The notes: generated from the sequence alone by a model not told the origin. Positions 27,682 through 36,748 are shown, counted from the first letter of the stretch. The stretch is 54,499 nt of DNA from JBDREC01 sp043820105 [NCBI: Pseudomonadota bacterium] (GCA_043820105.1 JBDREC010000042.1:1-54499); one strand, 5' to 3'. A program made the numbers and translations.

Positions 27682-28152
27682 CTATTCCGTTGTTACTGAA
27701 ATTGTATATGTTAAGGTTGTTCTTCCTGCTATAAAATAACAAAAAGCTTCATAATCTCCTCCAAGAGGAACAAGCAGTGCAAATTTAAATATTCCTTCGG
27801 AATCAGTGGTAAGTGTAAAATAATTACCAGTTAAGGCAATTCTTGTTGAGTTGTCTAATTTATCAAAGGCTTGTAAGGCATATGTATTGTCAGCAACCAG
27901 GTTAACACCATTTTGCGGCATTCCCACAAGAATCTCAACATTATTTATTGGAATTGTATCTCCTGCATTGTTTACACGAGTTACTAAACCGCTTACTTCT
28001 GTTTCAACATGGCTTTCTGTAGATCCTCCATCAAGTGAAATAGTATCTGGATATAAATTTGTAATTTCTATATCTATAGGGATTAATTCACCACATGAAA
28101 TAATCATAGCTAATAAACAAAATAATATTATAGTAAATATTCTAAATAACAT
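27682..28152 (-). CDS. Ig-like lipoprotein A of the pil locus
   Basis: The 156-residue product has a lipobox IISC and one beta-rich Ig-like domain: NLYPDTISLDGG, PINNVEILVGMP, EGIFKFALLVPLGG and a terminal YTISVTTE strand. The layout parallels the next gene, suggesting a duplication. Its ATG overlaps the pilQ stop by 1 nt (TAATG), so it is translationally coupled to the secretin, which argues for a role with PilQ. Confidence 0.78.
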   Translation of the reverse strand: MLFRIFTIILFCLLAMIISCGELIPIDIEITNLYPDTISLDGGSTESHVETEVSGLVTRVNNAGDTIPINNVEILVGMPQNGVNLVADNTYALQAFDKLDNSTRIALTGNYFTLTTDSEGIFKFALLVPLGGDYEAFCYFIAGRTTLTYTISVTTE

Positions 28153-30776
28153 TAAACATCACCTTTAATATTGGCTAATATTCTTGGAGTTATAAAAATT
28201 AATAGCTCTCTTCTGTTTCTAACTTTTTGAACATTTTTGAAAAGCCATCCAAGAACTGGAATATGAGAAAGCACAGGAATTCCTTCATGACTCTCTGTTT
28301 CTTGAACGATATATATTCCACCAATTACAGTAGTGTTTCCACTTTTTACTAAAAGTTGCGTTTGAGCTGAATTGGTTGTAATTGATGGATTACCCTGAAC
28401 TAAATTAGAATAATCCGGAGCATTTCTAGAGGCATTAATTTCCATAATTACTGATGCATCATCTGTAACCCTTGGTGTAATCTGCAAAGAAGTTGTAGCA
28501 CTTTGAAGCGCAACACTCATGCCCGATTGAGGAGAAGATGTAACCATGGGAATAGAGGTTCCTGTTGTAATTGTAGCTGATTGATTATCTAAAACAGTAA
28601 TTTTAGGGCTTGAAATAGTCTTTCCTTCACCCCAATTCTCAAGGGTTGCAATACGAAGATCTAAATCTACAAGTCCATTTATACTACCCAGGGACAAGGT
28701 ACCTGCAATGTTGCCTCCAGTGGGTAAATTCACAAATGTATTTGGTATTGCAGATTGAGCATCATGAGTACCAGCTAAATTTATATTATTTGGAAAAAAT
28801 ATTCCAAGAGGAGAGCCTCTTCCTGAATCAAAGTTTAAAGCACCGCCCCATTGGATACCAAGAGCCTTTGAAAAGGAGGTCGTGGCTTCAACAATTCTTG
28901 CTTCAATTGAAACCTGTTTTGTCTGAGTATCTAACTCCTGTATAATCTTTAAGGCTTGTCGAATATTTTCTTCTGTATCTCTTAAAATTATACTATTAGT
29001 TCTTGCATCAACAGCCACTTTGGCTCCAGCAACAATAGTACCACCTTCAGCTGCAATAACATCTGTTAATAATTCTTTTAGCTTATCTGAAATATCCGCT
29101 GCTAGTGCATAGTTTATAGCAACCATAAGAGTTTGAAGTGGCTCTTGCGCTTTTTTCTTTTTTAAGGCCAGCAGTGCTCCTTCTCTTTCTGCCTCGAGTG
29201 TTGATTTTGGTGCTATCCTAAGAATATTGTCGCCTATCCTAATTAAGCCCAAATTTTTTGCTTCCAGTACAAGCTCTAAAACTTGAACCCAGGGAACATC
29301 TGTTAGCTGCAAAGTTAACTCTCCCTGGACATCATCAGCTACTAAAATATTATACTTACTAACATCAGCAAGAAGATAAAATACTTCTTGAACATCTGTT
29401 TTTTGGAAGTTAACGCTAATTCTTTGCTTTGAATATTTTTCTCTAAGTTTTGAAAGAAAAACATTTGTGCTAAAATATTTTTCTTGAATTTGCTTTTCTT
29501 CGCTTGTTGGTTGTTTTTCCAGATCTTTTACTGCGATTGCTACACCTTCTGATGTAATAATTTGACCGTCCATATTTTCATATTGATTTTTAACATCTTT
29601 TTCTGAAACCTGTGCAACTTCAACTTCTTGGCCATCTGATTTTGCATATGAACTAATATCAAAATCAATCACATAATTATACCCATCTTTTCTAATATTA
29701 TAAGGAAGTTTTTTATCCCAGCTTATTGCAACTTTTGTAAATTTTTGATCATCCTTTTCTATTTCTCTTAGCTCAATCTTTTTAATAGGAGATTCAAATC
29801 CACTTGTATCTATAAGTCTTTCGACATTTTGAGCAATCTGTGCCTTTTCAAGCTCAAAAACCAATTCTTCATCATATTCAAAAGACTGATAGTTAGAAAG
29901 TTGATCAACATTTAATACAATCCTGGATTTACCATCTAATTGAATAAAATTAATTGAATCTACTGATGCAAAACCTTTTCCGTATAAGGCTGGGGCTAAA
30001 TCGTCCTTACTAAAAGAAACCACAAGCTCTGAAGCATTCGCTTGAACTTTGTAAGGTGTATTCCGTTTTAAATCAAAAACAAATCTTAATAAATTTTTAT
30101 GTTCACCAATCCGAACTTTTTGAAGTGCTCCAACAAAAATGTTAAGAGTATTTCTGTCTAATCGATTTATCGCTTTTTTCACATCTAATACAATTCTATC
30201 AGGAGATGTAAGTTTAAAATCTTCAAAATCCTTAATATCACCATTTGCACTAATTACAACGTTAAGTTGTTTTTCATTTTGGATAACTTTAATATCTTTA
30301 ATTTCACTAACAAGATCTTTCTTTGGTTCTTCAGAGATCTTTGGTTTTTCAATATCTTTTGCTTTATCATTAAGACTTTTATCTTTAATAACAACAATTG
30401 AAAGTCTACTTTGAAAAGGCAGAACTTTAAATTCAACTTTTGTTGCAAAAGTTAAAATAAGCCGAGTCATGGAACCTGTATTACTATCTATTTGCTTAAG
30501 ATAAACATTGGACACTTCTTTAATTGTATCAGGAACAGGAGTAAGCTCGGCAGTTGATTTAGTATCCGGAAAGTCTACTACAACGCGAAAGGGATTTTGA
30601 AGTTGGAAGACATTGTATGTCAAGGCTTGCTTTGCTTTGATGAAAAATTGCACCTTATCATTTGCATCAAGAATTTTTAAAGATGATATTTCATTAAAAG
30701 ATTCTGCGCCTTGCCCAAATAAATTTAGGGAAAGTAAGATCATAATAATAATTATCGTATAAAATACCTTTTTCAT
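28152..30776 (-). CDS. pilQ: Type IV pilus secretin PilQ
   Basis: From ATG 30776 (GGAAAA upstream; a signal peptide starts here) the product has 874 residues. It has AMIN domains in the first about 380 residues, which bind peptidoglycan. A secretin N0/STN region follows (about 440-510, KTDVQEVFYLLADVSKYNI), then N1 (LQTLMVAINYALAADI) and the secretin pore domain (about 640-870, with QVSIEARIVEATTSFSKALGIQWGG as its start and PVLGWLFKN near the end). It forms the outer-membrane channel for the pilus fibre. Upstream pilP is separated by a heptamer array; the downstream lipoprotein gene overlaps by 1 nt. Confidence 0.95.
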   Translation of the reverse strand: MKKVFYTIIIIMILLSLNLFGQGAESFNEISSLKILDANDKVQFFIKAKQALTYNVFQLQNPFRVVVDFPDTKSTAELTPVPDTIKEVSNVYLKQIDSNTGSMTRLILTFATKVEFKVLPFQSRLSIVVIKDKSLNDKAKDIEKPKISEEPKKDLVSEIKDIKVIQNEKQLNVVISANGDIKDFEDFKLTSPDRIVLDVKKAINRLDRNTLNIFVGALQKVRIGEHKNLLRFVFDLKRNTPYKVQANASELVVSFSKDDLAPALYGKGFASVDSINFIQLDGKSRIVLNVDQLSNYQSFEYDEELVFELEKAQIAQNVERLIDTSGFESPIKKIELREIEKDDQKFTKVAISWDKKLPYNIRKDGYNYVIDFDISSYAKSDGQEVEVAQVSEKDVKNQYENMDGQIITSEGVAIAVKDLEKQPTSEEKQIQEKYFSTNVFLSKLREKYSKQRISVNFQKTDVQEVFYLLADVSKYNILVADDVQGELTLQLTDVPWVQVLELVLEAKNLGLIRIGDNILRIAPKSTLEAEREGALLALKKKKAQEPLQTLMVAINYALAADISDKLKELLTDVIAAEGGTIVAGAKVAVDARTNSIILRDTEENIRQALKIIQELDTQTKQVSIEARIVEATTSFSKALGIQWGGALNFDSGRGSPLGIFFPNNINLAGTHDAQSAIPNTFVNLPTGGNIAGTLSLGSINGLVDLDLRIATLENWGEGKTISSPKITVLDNQSATITTGTSIPMVTSSPQSGMSVALQSATTSLQITPRVTDDASVIMEINASRNAPDYSNLVQGNPSITTNSAQTQLLVKSGNTTVIGGIYIVQETESHEGIPVLSHIPVLGWLFKNVQKVRNRRELLIFITPRILANIKGDV

Positions 30777-30829
30777 TTCTTTTTTTCCATTAAAACAAGT
30801 CATAAATTGCTATTGGTAACTCATAAAAA

Positions 30830-30898
30830 TACTTACGACTTACCACTTACGACTTACGACTTACCACTTACCACTTACCACTTACCACTACCACTTAT
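30830..30898. repeat. ACTTACC/ACTTACG heptamer array inside the pil operon
   Basis: About nine units of ACTTACC and ACTTACG, with one partial unit, fill most of the 140-bp gap between the pilP stop and the pilQ start. On the transcribed strand the units read GGTAAGT/CGTAAGT. Confidence 0.92.
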
Positions 30899-30916
30899 TA
30901 ATATAAATATCAAAAT

Positions 30917-31603
30917 TTATTTGCTTATTAATTTATTCATTAATTCATTTTTCAAATCCTCAATTGCCTTTGATTGTCTTTCTTTTTCTTTAATTGTTTC
31001 ATCAACTGTCTTTTCACCAGCTGATTTTTCTATTCGAATAAGCTTATCTCCTTCTTGGGATTCTTCTTCTACGCCAGCTATATATATTTCATGTGTTTCC
31101 ATTACAAGTTTTCCGACAGCATCTTTGAACTCTTCGACTACGATTATCATATTCTCACGAACATCTTTAACTTTGCCATAGTTTTTACCAAGAAGATCTC
31201 CTTGAGCCACAACATAGCTTTTACCATCAGGGGCATTAATTAAAGCCTTCGGAACTGCCACGCCCCAAATAATACCACTCAAAGACAGATCTCTCAACTC
31301 ATATCTCGCCAAAGCAGATTCGCCTTCTTTAACAAGCCATTTTTCTGTAGTACCCGCAGCCTGATCATTTCCAATGACAATCTCAAATGGATCTCTTTTT
31401 CCTATAGGGTTAAAGTCATAAAGAGTTTTTAACTCACTTAAAAAGTCGTCAGCATCAACCTCTTGGATTTTTATAGGCTTTTTTTTAATTTCAACTTGCT
31501 CTTCTTTTTCTCCCATAAAAAATTCTAGAACTGAATCAAAAACACTACACCCTGTTAAAAAAATTAAACTAAAACCGATAATTATCAGAATATTTTTTTT
31601 CAT
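30917..31603 (-). CDS. pilP: Type IV pilus inner-membrane lipoprotein PilP
   Basis: The 228-residue product has a lipobox LTGC, a low-complexity linker, and the PilP core with FNPIGKRDPFE (the conserved RDPF block), YELRDLSLSGIIWG and ALINAPDGKSYVVAQGDLLG. PilP connects the PilNO complex to the periplasmic domains of PilQ. The C-terminal 50 residues are charged and probably disordered. Gene order after pilO is canonical. Confidence 0.92.
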   Translation of the reverse strand: MKKNILIIIGFSLIFLTGCSVFDSVLEFFMGEKEEQVEIKKKPIKIQEVDADDFLSELKTLYDFNPIGKRDPFEIVIGNDQAAGTTEKWLVKEGESALARYELRDLSLSGIIWGVAVPKALINAPDGKSYVVAQGDLLGKNYGKVKDVRENMIIVVEEFKDAVGKLVMETHEIYIAGVEEESQEGDKLIRIEKSAGEKTVDETIKEKERQSKAIEDLKNELMNKLISK

Positions 31604-31625
31604 TGCTTCTCAATAAATAATTGAA

Positions 31626-32309
31626 TTATTTCCTTCTTCTTCTACTTTTTTTCTCGTCCTCACCTTCACTACTCGTTGATGAATCAGCTTCTTCTGTGCT
31701 TTCTTCTGTGCTTTCTTGGGTGAGCACTTCTTTTTCTTCATTAAATTTATATGCAATAAGCTTACAGCTTGATGACAAAATAGTTTTTCCAAATTCCTTT
31801 TTAGGGCCGGTTAAATTAAAGTCATTTACTTTAATAATTCTTTCTGATCTGCTAACCAAATTAAAAAATGCGGCTATTTCAAAATAAGTTCCCTTAATAT
31901 TAACGTCAATTGGTATGGTAGAATAAAAACCCTGGTCACCTGGAGAGCCAACATCAAATGAATTCATTACAACTTTCGCCTTATTTGCAAGCTGATAAAA
32001 AATTCTAATTAATTCTGGAACATTTGTTTCTTTTGGCAAAAGATTTAATGCTTTTTCAAACTTTCTTTTCTTAATTAAAAGCTCCCCACTATATTCCGCA
32101 TGAAGATTGGCGACTTCTATGCCTTTTTGGATATTGCTGTCTAGTTGAACAATTTCATCATTCTTTTTGTCTATTGAATAAGATTTAGGAAAATAAAAGG
32201 AAACCAAGTAAACTATAAAGATAACAGCACAAATACCAGCGACAATACTCATCCTAAGTGGCGTTGGTACTTTTTCCCAAAATATTAATATCTTTTTTAA
32301 TATTTCCAT
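31626..32309 (-). CDS. pilO: Type IV pilus assembly protein PilO
   Basis: The 227-residue bitopic protein has one transmembrane helix (about residues 20-42), a coiled coil (about 50-85) and a ferredoxin-like PilO domain ending near residue 190 (LLPKETNVPELIR, VNIKGTYFEIAAFFN). The last 35 residues are a Glu/Ser-rich then Arg/Lys-rich tail not usual in the family. PilO pairs with PilN in the inner-membrane alignment complex. It starts 3 bp after pilN. Confidence 0.93.
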   Translation of the reverse strand: MEILKKILIFWEKVPTPLRMSIVAGICAVIFIVYLVSFYFPKSYSIDKKNDEIVQLDSNIQKGIEVANLHAEYSGELLIKKRKFEKALNLLPKETNVPELIRIFYQLANKAKVVMNSFDVGSPGDQGFYSTIPIDVNIKGTYFEIAAFFNLVSRSERIIKVNDFNLTGPKKEFGKTILSSSCKLIAYKFNEEKEVLTQESTEESTEEADSSTSSEGEDEKKSRRRRK

Positions 32310-32312
32310 AAT

Positions 32313-32858
32313 TTATAATTCAACTAATTTTAAACTTATTGAAAATGAAGCTTTTTGCAAAGGATTCTCTTGAATAAAGCCAATACTGTTTAACTTAACC
32401 TCTTTAAAGTAAGGGGCTTGTTTTAATCTTTCTAAAAATTCAGATACATTTACAGGATCCTTGGCTAAGCCATCAAATTTAATGTTATCTCCACTTTTAC
32501 CAAATACTGTAAACCAAACTTCATCAGCACATAAAGAAGAAATTCTTTCTAAAAGCTTAACTGCATCAACCCTGCCCTTTAACAAGGTTCTAGTTGTGTT
32601 CATTTTTGCATCAATCGTCTCTTTTTCAGCTTTTAAGGCATTTACTTGTTCTTTTACCTTATTAACTTCTGCTAATTTCGTTTGGCGTTCTTTTATTACT
32701 TTATCTAATTTTTTCACCCTATAATCAACGCTCATGCTTAAAAAATAACAAATGACACCAACAAGCACTAAGCCAACAGCTAAAAAGATACCATAAACAA
32801 TCAATGATTCAGCAGAATAAATCTCTTTCTTTTCTAAAAGAAGATTAATTTTAATCAT
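32313..32858 (-). CDS. pilN: Type IV pilus assembly protein PilN
   Basis: The 181-residue protein begins MIKINLL, the conserved cytoplasmic segment by which PilN binds PilM. It continues with one transmembrane helix (about 22-47), a coiled coil (about 50-90) and a periplasmic ferredoxin-like domain (LLERISSLCADEVWF). It overlaps the pilM stop by 4 nt (ATGA). Confidence 0.94.
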   Translation of the reverse strand: MIKINLLLEKKEIYSAESLIVYGIFLAVGLVLVGVICYFLSMSVDYRVKKLDKVIKERQTKLAEVNKVKEQVNALKAEKETIDAKMNTTRTLLKGRVDAVKLLERISSLCADEVWFTVFGKSGDNIKFDGLAKDPVNVSEFLERLKQAPYFKEVKLNSIGFIQENPLQKASFSISLKLVEL

Positions 32859-33928
32859 ACGTTAAGCCCTCTTAAACTTAAACCAGTTGCTGAAGCAAAA
32901 ACAGGTCTCATTTCCTTAATAAACTGCAAGTCAAAATCTCCCTCTGATAAAGTAATTTGCTCAAAAGGATTTAGAATAAAAACGGGCTTATCAATTTCCA
33001 TTGCTAATGCTTCAATAATACCAGATATTTTTGCAGTTCCACCAGAAATATAGATTTTTGAAATATCTACATCTGGATTAGTGGTTGCAAAGTATTCTAC
33101 TGATTTGTGCAATTCCATAGCAAGGTTTTCTGTAGAAGTTCTTAGACTATTTTGGACCTCCGTTGGAATAACAGCTTTTTGCTTTGATTCTTTATTAGAA
33201 TAAACTCTTCCCATTTTCAAAGCTTCTGCTTGTTCAAATGGAATATTTAATTGTTTTTGAATTTCATCAGTAAAAAAATCACCGCCGATATTGATATCAC
33301 GGGTAAAAGATGTGTAACCTCTCTGAAGAATATTTATATTAGTCATTGATGCGCCAAAGTTTGCTAAAACATAAACTTCATCTGAGATTAACTGATAGTT
33401 ATAGGTGAAACAATTTTCTATTGAAAAAACTCCCACATCTACCATAATTGGATTTAAACCAGCGCTAACACAAAGCGAGGTGTAATCATTAATCATATCT
33501 GACTTTGCGGCAACCAAAACAACTTCCATTTGTTCAGCAGCATCATCATAAGGAATAACGTAATAATCAAGATTAACGTCTTTAATATCAAAAGGAATGT
33601 ATTGCTCAGCTTCCCATTTAATAGCCTCATTGAGCTCTTCCTTGGTCATCATCTGCAATGAGATCTTTTTTATAATAACTGAGTTTCCAGAAATGGCGAT
33701 GGCAACATTTTTATCTTTTAGTTTTAATGAAGAATAAAGTTCTCTAATACTTTCCATCAAAGCATTGGAATCCATAATCGCGGACTCAACAATGGCTTGC
33801 CTTGGAATGGGCATCATTCCACAATTTTCAAGGTGAACTCTATCTCCATCTTTTACTAATTTCACTAATTTAATAGAACTTGAACCTATGTCAAGGCCTA
33901 CAACTGATGATTTCTTTTTAAATATCAT
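32855..33928 (-). CDS. pilM: Type IV pilus actin-like protein PilM
   Basis: The 357-residue cytoplasmic ATP-binding protein has the actin-fold phosphate-1 loop VVGLDIGSSSIKLVKL at the N-terminus, a MTKEELNEAIKWEAEQYIPF block characteristic of PilM, and the adenosine loop KIYISGGTAKISGI. It docks on the PilN N-terminus and links the inner-membrane complex to the motor ATPases. It is the first pilus gene of the operon, 42 bp after a small HTH gene. Confidence 0.95.
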   Translation of the reverse strand: MIFKKKSSVVGLDIGSSSIKLVKLVKDGDRVHLENCGMMPIPRQAIVESAIMDSNALMESIRELYSSLKLKDKNVAIAISGNSVIIKKISLQMMTKEELNEAIKWEAEQYIPFDIKDVNLDYYVIPYDDAAEQMEVVLVAAKSDMINDYTSLCVSAGLNPIMVDVGVFSIENCFTYNYQLISDEVYVLANFGASMTNINILQRGYTSFTRDINIGGDFFTDEIQKQLNIPFEQAEALKMGRVYSNKESKQKAVIPTEVQNSLRTSTENLAMELHKSVEYFATTNPDVDISKIYISGGTAKISGIIEALAMEIDKPVFILNPFEQITLSEGDFDLQFIKEMRPVFASATGLSLRGLNV

Positions 33929-33970
33929 ATTATAGTAATTTCATTGTTAAAATAAAAGGCTAAGTATATT

Positions 33971-34210
33971 CTAGTTTGTCTCTTCAAAAAACACTTTGCT
34001 TTTTTCAGTAAGCTTATAGCCAAGTGCTAAAATAATTTTTCTCTTAGTATCCATGCGACAACTCTCGCCACTTTCAATCCTGTCAATAGTTAATGCAGAT
34101 ACTGAAGCCTTGCGAGCAAGTTCAGCTTTACTCATAAGCTGAGCTTCTCTTAAATTTCTAACGTTGTTACCTATAGCCTTTTTGACATCTTTTAATTTTT
34201 TATTTGTCAT
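33971..34210 (-). CDS. Small XRE-type helix-turn-helix regulator
   Basis: The 79-residue protein consists almost wholly of a lambda-repressor-like HTH (about residues 13-68: NVRNLREAQLMSKAELARKA, then SVSALTIDRIESGE). It has no ligand or dimerisation domain beyond the HTH. It lies 42 bp upstream of pilM on the same strand and is probably the first gene of the pil transcript, so it may autoregulate pilus expression; this is inference from position. Confidence 0.85.
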   Translation of the reverse strand: MTNKKLKDVKKAIGNNVRNLREAQLMSKAELARKASVSALTIDRIESGESCRMDTKRKIILALGYKLTEKSKVFFEETN

Positions 34211-34485
34211 TTTTACCTATCTATTTCCCGTAAATAGTCTTTATTAACTATGCATTTTAACTTATCGCTTTCGCCATAGTCAAGCCTTTTATCATATAAT
34301 TTAATATAATTTTAAGTATTTTAATAATAGTTTTATTAAATTAAGCACTAACTATATGTAATTTTTATAAAATATTACTCATTTTTCCCATAAAACAATG
34401 ACAAAAAACACCCCTTCCAAACAGGCAACATCTCATTATTATTGAATGTTTTCAATGAAGGTCTGAATATATAAGGTATTTGGAT

Positions 34486-35058
34486 CTATAATTCAGGAAT
34501 CAAGGAGGAAATTGAAATGTATCTGCTTCTTTGATTTTCTCCGCGCCATATCACTGTAACAACTACGATTTTTTCTCCTGCAATACCTTCATCATAGGGA
34601 AAAGAGTTAGGACAATGCAAATCTGGTGAGGCAGCTTTATCCCGAATACAAACAACATAATATCTTGTATATTTATAAGGACCATTGTCAGGATCTTGAA
34701 TGGCTGTAAGGGCCTTGTAATTAATCTCTTTTTCATACCGAGATGGCCATGTGCCATTATTAGTAATAAGATTTTGCTCAGTGCCAGAAATCCCATCTTT
34801 GGGAATAATTGTTTTTATATCTCCGGTATGCGTAAGGTCTACATCGCTATAAGATAGATACTTAAGCTTGGTTATTTTATTTTCAGCCAAGCTTTTTGCA
34901 ACCGCAGTATCAAAACTGGTCATGTTCGCTTTAATAGAAACAGTTGCAACAGTAAGATATCCAAAAATTCCGACAGATAAAACAAGGAGAGCAACCATAA
35001 TCTCAACTAATGTCAGACCAGATCTGGCTTTAACTATTTTTATTAAGGACATGGACAT
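34486..35058 (-). CDS. PilV-like minor prepilin
   Basis: The 190-residue protein has a class III prepilin leader ending in Gly followed by LTLVEIMVALLVLSVGIFG, with the conserved Glu at +5 of the mature pilin and a hydrophobic helix. The leader is about 14 residues, or 12 from the second Met. The C-terminal globular part has Cys pairs and a VVVTVIWRGE strand, as in PilV/type IV modification proteins. Minor pilins prime fibre assembly. The start overlaps the upstream prepilin gene by 16 bp. Confidence 0.85.
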   Translation of the reverse strand: MSMSLIKIVKARSGLTLVEIMVALLVLSVGIFGYLTVATVSIKANMTSFDTAVAKSLAENKITKLKYLSYSDVDLTHTGDIKTIIPKDGISGTEQNLITNNGTWPSRYEKEINYKALTAIQDPDNGPYKYTRYYVVCIRDKAASPDLHCPNSFPYDEGIAGEKIVVVTVIWRGENQRSRYISISSLIPEL

Positions 35059-35579
35059 GTAACTATGCCTCCTTCTTTTTCGTCTTCAATTATTACTTGT
35101 CCTCCTTTTCGGAGTGTTATTCCCCTGGTCTTTCCAGTATTAGGATGATAGACTAAAATTTGGCATCTGGTTTTTGAATCATAGTCAGGGCTTTTCAATT
35201 CAATAAAACCGCCAGGGTGAAATGCAAAATCATCATCAAGGATTTGTTGAGCACAGTTAATGCCTCTTACAATTTTTATAGCATCATTGACTGTTCTTTT
35301 ACTACTTTCGGTTAAAGGGTCTCCTCCTGCGGGATTTTCACTCATCACAGTATAAGAAATAAAATCATGAAATTTTAAAAAATGAGTTGTGTTTTTGGTT
35401 CTTGATCCAGACAAGGCATCATTAAGGTCTGCTTCCAATAATTGTAAAGCTTGATTAACCTTATAATAAGGCAGGCGAGTCGTAATAGTAAATGATGCAA
35501 CAAGAGTAATAATACCAATAATTGCAATAGTGACAACAAGTTCTGCCAGGGTAAAGCCTTTTTGTTTTTTATTTTTCAT
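35043..35579 (-). CDS. GspH/FimT-type minor prepilin
   Basis: From ATG 35579 the 178-residue product has a short leader MKNKKQKG cut before FTLAELVVTIAIIGIITLV, the classic prepilin peptidase site. A TTG nine codons earlier would give an unusually long leader. The C-terminal domain has the FimT/GspH pattern (DLNDALSGSRTKNT, GKTRGITLRKGGQV) and ends in CPCP. It forms a pair with the overlapping PilV-like gene. Confidence 0.86.
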   Translation of the reverse strand: MKNKKQKGFTLAELVVTIAIIGIITLVASFTITTRLPYYKVNQALQLLEADLNDALSGSRTKNTTHFLKFHDFISYTVMSENPAGGDPLTESSKRTVNDAIKIVRGINCAQQILDDDFAFHPGGFIELKSPDYDSKTRCQILVYHPNTGKTRGITLRKGGQVIIEDEKEGGIVTCPCP

Positions 35580-35674
35580 AATTTCTTTCAAATATTTTCT
35601 AGACAAAAAATATTACTAAGCAATTACTGGTTTATCAATAAAATTATTTTGAAAAAATATTATGATTTTAGAAT

Positions 35675-36394
35675 TTAGGATTCAGCTTTTAAATTAAATA
35701 AATATTTTTTGAACTTTTCATACTCTTCATTTTTGAGTTTTTCAAAAACAACACCAAACCCTCTTGGCTGCCCTACAAGCTCATCTGTTACAATATGCTT
35801 TACAATTGCTTTTGTTTTTATAAGAAAATCAGCTCCTGGCAAATCAAGCTCAACAGCAATAGAATCCCCAGTTGCAGGCAAGTAGTCTGAAACAATATAG
35901 ATACCTTTTTCTGTAATATTAAAAGAATTCCCAGGATGAATTTCTCCGTTATGTTTAAACTTCAATGAAAAATGCAATATTTGTCTATTATTTAGACGCT
36001 TATTATATTCTTGTGGATAAAGCTTTTGATTAACAGAATACAAAATATCTTCAATCGGTGTACAAGAATATAAAAATGAATTTACATTGAGATCTTTCAG
36101 TGCAGCAATGTCATCTTGCCTCTTATACATTGATGTTACTGCAATGACTGGAATAATAGGTCTTTCTTTTCTAATAATTTGAATCAAATCAAGGCCAATT
36201 AAATAAGGAATGTGCAAATCAACGATATAAAGATCAAAATTAAAATTGTTTTGGCGTAAAATAGCGAGTGCATCTTCGCCATGATTTGCAGTAAAGACTT
36301 TATAGCCAAAGTCTTGTAAAACATCTGAAAGGAATGTGCGGAAGAATTCCTTATCATTAACTAGCAGGATCTTTTTGTTCTGTAATCCTTTCAC
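35675..36394 (-). CDS. Response regulator with C-terminal PilZ domain
   Basis: The 239-residue protein joins a receiver domain (about 7-125) and a PilZ domain (about 135-235). The receiver has LLVNDKEFF in place of the double acidic pocket, the phospho-acceptor region YIVDLHIPYL, and VTSM; the acidic pair is partly lost (ND), which may weaken phosphorylation. The PilZ part keeps RLNNR (RxxxR) and NITEKG (NxTxxG) for c-di-GMP. It starts with GTG after a G-rich run. Upstream of the prepilin genes, it may link two-component and c-di-GMP signals to pili. Confidence 0.87.
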   Translation of the reverse strand: MKGLQNKKILLVNDKEFFRTFLSDVLQDFGYKVFTANHGEDALAILRQNNFNFDLYIVDLHIPYLIGLDLIQIIRKERPIIPVIAVTSMYKRQDDIAALKDLNVNSFLYSCTPIEDILYSVNQKLYPQEYNKRLNNRQILHFSLKFKHNGEIHPGNSFNITEKGIYIVSDYLPATGDSIAVELDLPGADFLIKTKAIVKHIVTDELVGQPRGFGVVFEKLKNEEYEKFKKYLFNLKAES

Positions 36395-36748
36395 TACCCC
36401 CCCCTTATTATAAATAATAAGTCGTAAGTTGTAAGTTGTAAGTTTTGTGTTACCAACAACTTACCTTAAATACCCCCTTTATAATATTTAGTATAGCAAA
36501 TTTTATTTATTTTGGGAAGGAAAAAGTGCCCTAGATCACATAATGCAAGCTAGGGCAACGTAATTAATTGTTTTTATTTGTCAATTTAAATTGTGTCTAT
36601 CAAGGCTACTGCGTTTGAATAGATACAATTATTTGAAATATCAGTAAAATGAAATACTTCCAAGATCAATTTCTCTGACTGGATATGTTTTTTGACTTTT
36701 TATTTTTTTATTGCTAGGTGGAATAAGAGAACAAGAATAGGAGTATTA
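36395..36748. promoter_or_regulatory. Divergent spacer with two hairpins before the AGCS gene
   Basis: Apart from the heptamer run, the 354-bp spacer holds two inverted repeats. An 8-bp stem TGCCCTAG (36527-36534) pairs with CTAGGGCA (36550-36557). A 12-bp stem AATTGTGTCTAT (36589-36600) pairs with ATAGATACAATT (36619-36630) with one G-U pair. I see no glycine-riboswitch core, although such switches often precede AGCS transporters. Function is unknown. Confidence 0.5.
36416..36447. repeat. GTTGTAA/GTCGTAA heptamer array
   Basis: Four period-7 units AAGTCGT/AAGTTGT lie 22 bp outside the start of the receiver-PilZ gene, in the divergent spacer. Confidence 0.88.

Noticed and set aside
36395-36748. 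Glycine riboswitch before the AGCS transporter
   Set aside because: Hairpins are present but the tandem glycine aptamer core could not be found.
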